Shown here piece after piece: positions 41,258 through 45,739 of a DNA stretch of 45,739 nt. The stretch comes from Nitrospinaceae bacterium (GTDB taxonomy: Bacteria; Nitrospinota; Nitrospinia; Nitrospinales; VA-1): NCBI GenBank assembly GCA_029261475.1, contig JAJDBG010000036.1, forward strand, positions 1 to 45,739. Reading direction: 5' to 3'. Every line of letters begins with the position of its first letter. Positions within the stretch are counted from its first letter, which is position 1. The position numbers and the translations under genes are program-made. The notes under the pieces were generated by a model. That model saw only the letters and a list, made by a program, of their open reading frames with translations, made no database searches and was not told the DNA's origin.

Positions 41258-43120
41258 ATGGAATCCGACGAAATCGCACCACCTCTAAACGAGGGGAAAA
41301 AATCGAAATCGAAAGTCTTTCGTTGGTTTTTTGGAGTGCTGATCCTTGGTATCGTATGGCTTCTCTTCTTCTCAAATCTTGAGTTCTTGCGTCAGCCCAT
41401 TTCCAACGCGCTATCCAAAGCAACGGGTTTGGATGTGCAATTTGAATCCATTTCCATAAGTAAAAGTCTGAGAATTCAACTCCAACAAGTTAAGGTCAAA
41501 ACAAAAGGCGGAGCAGACGATCTTTTCTCCTCTGAGAAAGTGCTTCTAAATCTCGAATGGAAACCGCTTCTGAATGGCGAAATCAAAATCATCAATACGG
41601 CAATCATCCAACCCGTATTGAAAATTGCCATGAACCCATCGTCGACAAAATCAGCGTCTCTCCCACAGCTGGGCAAAATTATCAAAGCAAGGTTCGCTCC
41701 CAACGAACTCAATGCCCCCTTCACTCCTCTTCGGGTCAAAGCGACACCCTCTTCATCACACATAGATCGTTGGAAAGCACTGCAATCCGCGTTGAGAGAT
41801 GTCTATTTGGATATCGACGCCCTAGAGATTGACCGCGGGAAAATCATTTTAACCTTGGATGAAAATGGGCAACTCATCGAGGTTCCAATCTCAATTTCGG
41901 CAAATCTTTCCCTGCAAAGAAGCTCGCTTGAGAAGCTGGATCTCAAAACACAACTTTTTGAAATAAGCTCCGATGCTTTGTTGGTGAACGGTCAGTTAGA
42001 GATCGTGGATATGCTTTCATCGTCCACAGAAATCCACTTACGAGCTGTTTCGGATGATTTTAAAGTCAATCAATTGCAGGAAATTTCGCCGATACTTTCG
42101 CCTTCCATGCAGAAATTCATTGTCAAAAATGCAGACGGATCGGCAAAAAAAATAAATCTTGTGATGACGATTGCACCCACAAATAAAAACGAGTCTTTCC
42201 TCAACGGCTCACTTGGAATCGAGAATCTGACCTGGCCAGGGGAAAAGAGTGCCGTCACAATCAAAGAAATTCGGACGCTTTTCAAAGCTCCGTCACCGGA
42301 GTTGGCAACAGCGCAAACAAAAGCCGATCAAATTGCCGTAGACAAAATACTTTTCAAATCGTTCAAGGCGGATATCCAATGGGAAGACGATCGACTCGAT
42401 ATAAAAAATGGAATGCTCACACCACTTCACGGGAACTTGAATTTTAGTGGTCTTGTTCACTCCAAAATGTCCCGCTACGATTTTGATTTCGCCAGCGAGG
42501 AATTACAAATTGAAGATTTCCTCGACGATAAAGCAAAAGGCCCTGTAAAAATTTCAGGCAAATTGCATGGGACACTTCCTCAATCTTCCAACCAGAATAG
42601 AGGAGACTTTCAACCTGCAGTGCATTCAATTTTTAAGGAAATGAACGGGAATGCAAAAGTTGAGCTGAACGACGGCAAATTCCCGTCACTCGAATTGATG
42701 GGAGCTTTCATACATTTTATAGATCCCAACGAAGAAACAGACTTATTGAGAAGAGGACTGGTTTATCAAAAAATGGGCGGCGATTTTCAGATGACACAAG
42801 GCATCGTTAAAACCACAAACTTTGCCTTAAAAGGAAAGCGTGTGAATGTTCAGGCACGAGGAAAAATCAATCTACCCTCGCAGACCATTCAGGCTCAAGT
42901 ACGCGGCCTGCCCCTAAAACTTCTGGAGCAAGTAGCAGGACCACTGCCAATGGAACTCGTCCCCCTGCTCGGGAAAAGCGGTTTGAAAGAAGCTGTGTAT
43001 TTAAAAGTTGAAGGCCCCCTCCAATACCCACGCATGATCTTGACCGCCGATCCAAACGCAATATCCAACCCCGCCCAACTACTACGCGGAATTTTGGACA
43101 TGGCATTTCCTGGCCAATAA
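41258..43120 (+). CDS. AsmA-like envelope protein
   Basis: The 620-residue protein has an N-terminal membrane anchor (about 22-40: RWFFGVLILGIVWLLFFSNL) and a long beta-rich periplasmic domain. The C-terminal part carries the AsmA-like pattern (NGNAKVELNDGKFPSLEL, then LKGKRVNVQARGKINLPSQTI). Proteins of this superfamily are thought to carry lipids between the membranes (TamB, YhdP, AsmA). GAGG seven bases before ATG supports the start. It is divergent from the MacA gene, and the GT-C-like gene follows after nine bases. Confidence 0.82.
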   Translation: MESDEIAPPLNEGKKSKSKVFRWFFGVLILGIVWLLFFSNLEFLRQPISNALSKATGLDVQFESISISKSLRIQLQQVKVKTKGGADDLFSSEKVLLNLEWKPLLNGEIKIINTAIIQPVLKIAMNPSSTKSASLPQLGKIIKARFAPNELNAPFTPLRVKATPSSSHIDRWKALQSALRDVYLDIDALEIDRGKIILTLDENGQLIEVPISISANLSLQRSSLEKLDLKTQLFEISSDALLVNGQLEIVDMLSSSTEIHLRAVSDDFKVNQLQEISPILSPSMQKFIVKNADGSAKKINLVMTIAPTNKNESFLNGSLGIENLTWPGEKSAVTIKEIRTLFKAPSPELATAQTKADQIAVDKILFKSFKADIQWEDDRLDIKNGMLTPLHGNLNFSGLVHSKMSRYDFDFASEELQIEDFLDDKAKGPVKISGKLHGTLPQSSNQNRGDFQPAVHSIFKEMNGNAKVELNDGKFPSLELMGAFIHFIDPNEETDLLRRGLVYQKMGGDFQMTQGIVKTTNFALKGKRVNVQARGKINLPSQTIQAQVRGLPLKLLEQVAGPLPMELVPLLGKSGLKEAVYLKVEGPLQYPRMILTADPNAISNPAQLLRGILDMAFPGQ

Positions 43121-43129
43121 AAATTTCAT

Positions 43130-44449
43130 ATGAAGTTGGCACCGATATCTTACAGACAGGGATTTGTCTTTGCCTTTGTCATTGCATTTTTATTTATCAT
43201 CTCCAAAAATGGAATGCGGGAGGTTTTTTATCCTACTTTACCGGCGGAAGATGGGACCTTCTTTTTTCAAATTTTTTATAACGAACACGAACTACGCCAT
43301 ATCTTCCGCCTGTATTCTGGCTACCTCTCTGTCCTGCCGCACCTGATCGCTTACCTGCTCAGCTTTCTACCCGTCGTCTGGGTTCCCTCCGCCTTTGCAC
43401 TGGTATCACTTTGTGTAACGGCCGGTGCCAGTGCAATGATTTACAAGTTATCGTTCCATGTTTGGCGCAACCCCCTGTTTGCACTTTATGGCGTCGCCAT
43501 TGTTTCCGCATTGCCCTTGGGAGATTCATGGATCGTCGGCACACTTGCTTATCAGAGTTGGAATTTCGCACTTATTCTATTTATCGCAATCATGCTTCCC
43601 CTGCCAACGCAGAAAGTCTGGCTAATAATATATATAATCTTTCTTCATTTGGCGATCTGGTCACACCCCATAACCGTCCTTATAATTCCCCCCTTGCTTT
43701 ATCAAATCATTAAGGAAAAAAAGAACCGTCTCAATCGCCTACTGCTTTGCGTTTCGGGAGTGCTTTATTATATTTTTGGAACGAGCCATGCGAAATTTTT
43801 CAAGGTTGATCTTTTTGAAACGATCCAGATTTTCTTAATTCGGATCTCTGCCGAATCGGCAATCGGGCCAACAAACAGAATGGACTGGGCGCAAGCGGGG
43901 CACACGACAGGCCTGCTCGCTCTGGGGGGTCTCCTGACCGCAATTCTATTGGTACTGCTCGCCCTCCAATGGAAAAAAAGCGAAGAAAAAGAAAAGACCA
44001 CTTTGGCTACCTTGGGGTTTTTCTTGATAGGGTCGGCCCTGATTGCGATTATTTTCAGAGTGCAATCGCGCGACCTTGGGATGGAATACATCTCCGCAGT
44101 TTGGGGAGTGCAGTACAGCTATCTGTCCAAAATTCTGTTCGTCTTTTTATATCTCATCGCCTTGCGATCCTTCGCTTGGGGAGGGGCTACGCGTCGATGG
44201 GTTCACGCTGTCATTATCGTTTTTCTTCTGGCACTCAATGCCAATGGAAAGCAGGTCTATCAAACCCGTGAAGACAACGGCAAAACGATACTCAAATTCA
44301 TGCAACTCATAGAACGCAATTTCCCAAACTGCCAGCCGGGCGAACAAAAACTCGTCACCTTAAAAAAAGGCGACACTCCCAACACCGAAGGCACTAGAAA
44401 TTTTAATATCGATATCGACATCTGCGCCCCATTGAAAGGGGAAAACTAA
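43130..44449 (+). CDS. Polytopic membrane protein, GT-C-like
   Basis: The 439-residue protein has about 10-11 membrane segments. The first extracytoplasmic loop contains the acidic motif LPAEDGTFFFQ followed by YSGYLSVLPHLIAYLL, a layout seen in GT-C glycosyltransferases that use lipid-linked sugars. A short polar C-terminal tail (about 395-439) contains two cysteines (NCQPGEQ and DICAP). The donor and acceptor cannot be deduced. It starts nine bases after the AsmA-like gene without a clear ribosome binding site, so it probably depends on coupled translation. Confidence 0.65.
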   Translation: MKLAPISYRQGFVFAFVIAFLFIISKNGMREVFYPTLPAEDGTFFFQIFYNEHELRHIFRLYSGYLSVLPHLIAYLLSFLPVVWVPSAFALVSLCVTAGASAMIYKLSFHVWRNPLFALYGVAIVSALPLGDSWIVGTLAYQSWNFALILFIAIMLPLPTQKVWLIIYIIFLHLAIWSHPITVLIIPPLLYQIIKEKKNRLNRLLLCVSGVLYYIFGTSHAKFFKVDLFETIQIFLIRISAESAIGPTNRMDWAQAGHTTGLLALGGLLTAILLVLLALQWKKSEEKEKTTLATLGFFLIGSALIAIIFRVQSRDLGMEYISAVWGVQYSYLSKILFVFLYLIALRSFAWGGATRRWVHAVIIVFLLALNANGKQVYQTREDNGKTILKFMQLIERNFPNCQPGEQKLVTLKKGDTPNTEGTRNFNIDIDICAPLKGEN

Positions 44450-44537
44450 AAAATAAATGGAATAAAATATCATATGCAAAGACCTTATTAATAAGGGTAT
44501 AGATGAACGAAATTTCAAGATAAGTTTTTTCATCACC

Positions 44538-44568
44538 ACCCGTCGAAGTCTAACCGGACTCGTCGGGT
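44538..44568. other. Imperfect hairpin in the intergenic region
   Basis: ACCCGTCGAAGTC (44538-44550) can pair with GACTCGTCGGGT (44557-44568), with one mismatch and one bulge. No T-run follows. It lies in the 209-base gap before the lipase-like gene, where nothing else stands out. Confidence 0.35.
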
Positions 44569-44658
44569 CGCTCATAGCTGGTGTTTGACGTTCATAAATA
44601 AGCCTCGGGTGATCTATTTCCCAGACAATACCCTCAATTTGTCAGAGGAGATTTGTTT

Positions 44659-45739
44659 ATGAAAAATAAAAATCATTTCCCTCCTTTATTCCCATCACTG
44701 TTCCTGCTTCTTCTTTATTGCCTGTTTTTTTGGGCGATGCCCTCCCCTGCTTCAGGCGATTGGAGGGACGCTCTCACCGGAAGAGGTGGAGGAGTTACAG
44801 GCGAAAAAAAAGCCATTGATATGGATGCGGCCAAGGAGGCTCAACCTTTGGCAAAAATTTCCGGGAGCGTTTATAGCGACAATGGTTACTCCAGCGGAAA
44901 AGACGACCCATACAAGGACACCGGTTATCAACGATTGACCACCAGTATGAAAGAGTCGGGCTTCAAAGGTGCTCTGTTGCAATCGAAAGACGATCCGACC
45001 AAATATGTTCTCGTATTTGAGGGGACTCAACCCAATCCTCTGACAAAAGATTTTGCTGGAGATATGGATGCCAATCTTGGAATCGCAGGTGCTGTAGTTC
45101 CTCTTCAATATCGGGAAGCATTGGCCATGGCACGGTGGGCCAAAGAGTTGATCGAATTGAGGGGAGGGACACTTGAATTGACAGGTCACTCTCTGGGCGG
45201 AGGACTCGCCGCCTATGCGGGGCTAAAAACAGATACTCAAACCACCACGTTCAATCCTGCACCACCCAAATCTGGGACTCTGAAGGATCTGATGGAGGAC
45301 CAGTACAATTCAGATAAAATCACGAATATTGTTACCCAGTACGACAAGGTCCATGGCATTGACCCCACATCAACAGGTCTGCTGGGAAATACCTATGTCA
45401 TCAAAAATCCTGAAGGTGAAAGAGGTTTTTTAACTGACCACTCCGTAACAACCTTGTCCAATGATTTAGATGAATTCGTCAAAGACGAAGAACGCAAAGA
45501 AGTGGATGAATTCATTTCCCAATTGGATGAGGATTCCGGCAACTCGGACAATGGCAATAGCGGCACCGACACCGCAGGGAATTCCAGCGACTCAGATAAT
45601 GACAATAGTGGCTCTGACACCGCAGGAAATTCCAGCGACTCGGGCAATGACAATAGTGGCTCTGACACCGCAGGGAATTCCAGCGACTCGGGCAATGGCA
45701 ATAGTGGCTCTGACACCGCAGGGAATTCCAGCGACTCAG
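44659..45739 (+). CDS. Secreted lipase-like (class 3) protein with repetitive C terminus, partial
   Basis: The protein begins with a long signal peptide (residues 1-33; hydrophobic core LFPSLFLLLLYCLFFWAM). An alpha/beta-hydrolase domain follows, with VLVFEGTQ and the nucleophile motif LTGHSLGGGLAAYAGL (S178), as in class 3 lipases and DUF2974 proteins. The downstream TQYDKVHGID and LTDHS could supply the aspartate and histidine. From residue 297 the chain is a 16-residue serine/asparagine/aspartate/glycine repeat, still running at the window edge. GAGGAG eight bases before ATG supports the start. The repeat region is probably a flexible surface linker. The 3' end is missing. Confidence 0.8.
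   Translation, partial: MKNKNHFPPLFPSLFLLLLYCLFFWAMPSPASGDWRDALTGRGGGVTGEKKAIDMDAAKEAQPLAKISGSVYSDNGYSSGKDDPYKDTGYQRLTTSMKESGFKGALLQSKDDPTKYVLVFEGTQPNPLTKDFAGDMDANLGIAGAVVPLQYREALAMARWAKELIELRGGTLELTGHSLGGGLAAYAGLKTDTQTTTFNPAPPKSGTLKDLMEDQYNSDKITNIVTQYDKVHGIDPTSTGLLGNTYVIKNPEGERGFLTDHSVTTLSNDLDEFVKDEERKEVDEFISQLDEDSGNSDNGNSGTDTAGNSSDSDNDNSGSDTAGNSSDSGNDNSGSDTAGNSSDSGNGNSGSDTAGNSSDS
45547..45738 (+). repeat. Exact-length 48-bp coding tandem repeat (four units visible)
   Basis: Four units of 48 bases (45547-45594, 45595-45642, 45643-45690, 45691-45738) each encode 16 residues of the form xNxNSGSDTAGNSSDS. The units differ by only a few bases, some silent, and the length is a multiple of three, so copy-number change keeps the frame. 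The array continues beyond the window. Confidence 0.95.

Noticed and set aside
45547-45738. Regular 48-bp repeats as a possible CRISPR array
   Set aside because: There are no spacers; the units are contiguous, in frame and inside a coding region.

Overview
The window is one block of bacterial chromosome of moderate GC, densely coded, with no rRNA, tRNA, CRISPR array or intact transposase seen. The envelope genes (LolD/YbbA-type and MacAB-type ABC systems, an RND/MMPL exporter, an AsmA-like protein, a lipoprotein signal) point to a Gram-negative (diderm) cell. The five-subunit 2-oxoacid:ferredoxin oxidoreductase is the kind used in the reductive TCA cycle by Hydrogenobacter, Nitrospira and Nitrospina. 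With the mono-haem cytochrome c and the bacterial ceramide genes, a Nitrospinota-like organism is my best guess. This is inference; no marker gene here settles it.

Layout. (1) 1-3099, accessory: degenerate intergenic repeats, then a translationally coupled small ORF and unknown membrane protein, then an EF-hand/RTX-like protein that ends abruptly at a repeat-like sequence. (2) 3100-13369, minus strand: a seven-gene run. It opens with serine palmitoyltransferase-like, ceramide-synthase-like (GNAT) and ceramide-reductase-like (SDR) genes, followed by a CDP-alcohol phosphatidyltransferase-like protein, an RND/MMPL exporter and an ABC ATPase plus FtsX-type permease. I read it as sphingolipid synthesis with head-group attachment and export. 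(3) 13370-18097, plus strand: a 505-base divergent region, then hemE, hemH and a UvrD/PcrA helicase. (4) 18250-24629: a sunset-domain membrane protein, an exported cytochrome c behind a structured leader, an aminotransferase, a convergent 2Fe-2S ferredoxin, a MoeZ-type E1/rhodanese, a small unknown protein, a lipoprotein PCMT-like protein and a MEMO1-family protein.

(5) 24684-28077: a sigma-54 activator (PAS-AAA-HTH) divergent from an AhpD-like / FMN-flavoprotein / NTF2-like gene set. The spacer carries a near-consensus -24/-12 promoter and a palindromic candidate activator site, and a strong terminator lies after the first target gene. (6) 28245-34040, minus strand: a rubrerythrin-like protein, the oxidoreductase subunits in the order E-A-B-G-D with hairpins in most gaps and a strong terminator after D, then a zinc-ribbon-like protein. 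(7) 34041-36438: a 742-base non-coding stretch, a short PuuD-like membrane protein, a shared terminator and a receiver-histidine kinase hybrid. (8) 36611-41100, minus strand: a MacA-like adaptor, a separate ATPase and two MacB-type permeases. (9) 41258 to the end, plus strand: an AsmA-like protein, a GT-C-like membrane protein and a secreted lipase-like protein that runs off the window in an exact 48-bp tandem repeat.

The strongest biology is the ceramide operon with its two neighbouring transport systems. Next are the self-contained sigma-54 circuit and the oxidoreductase operon.
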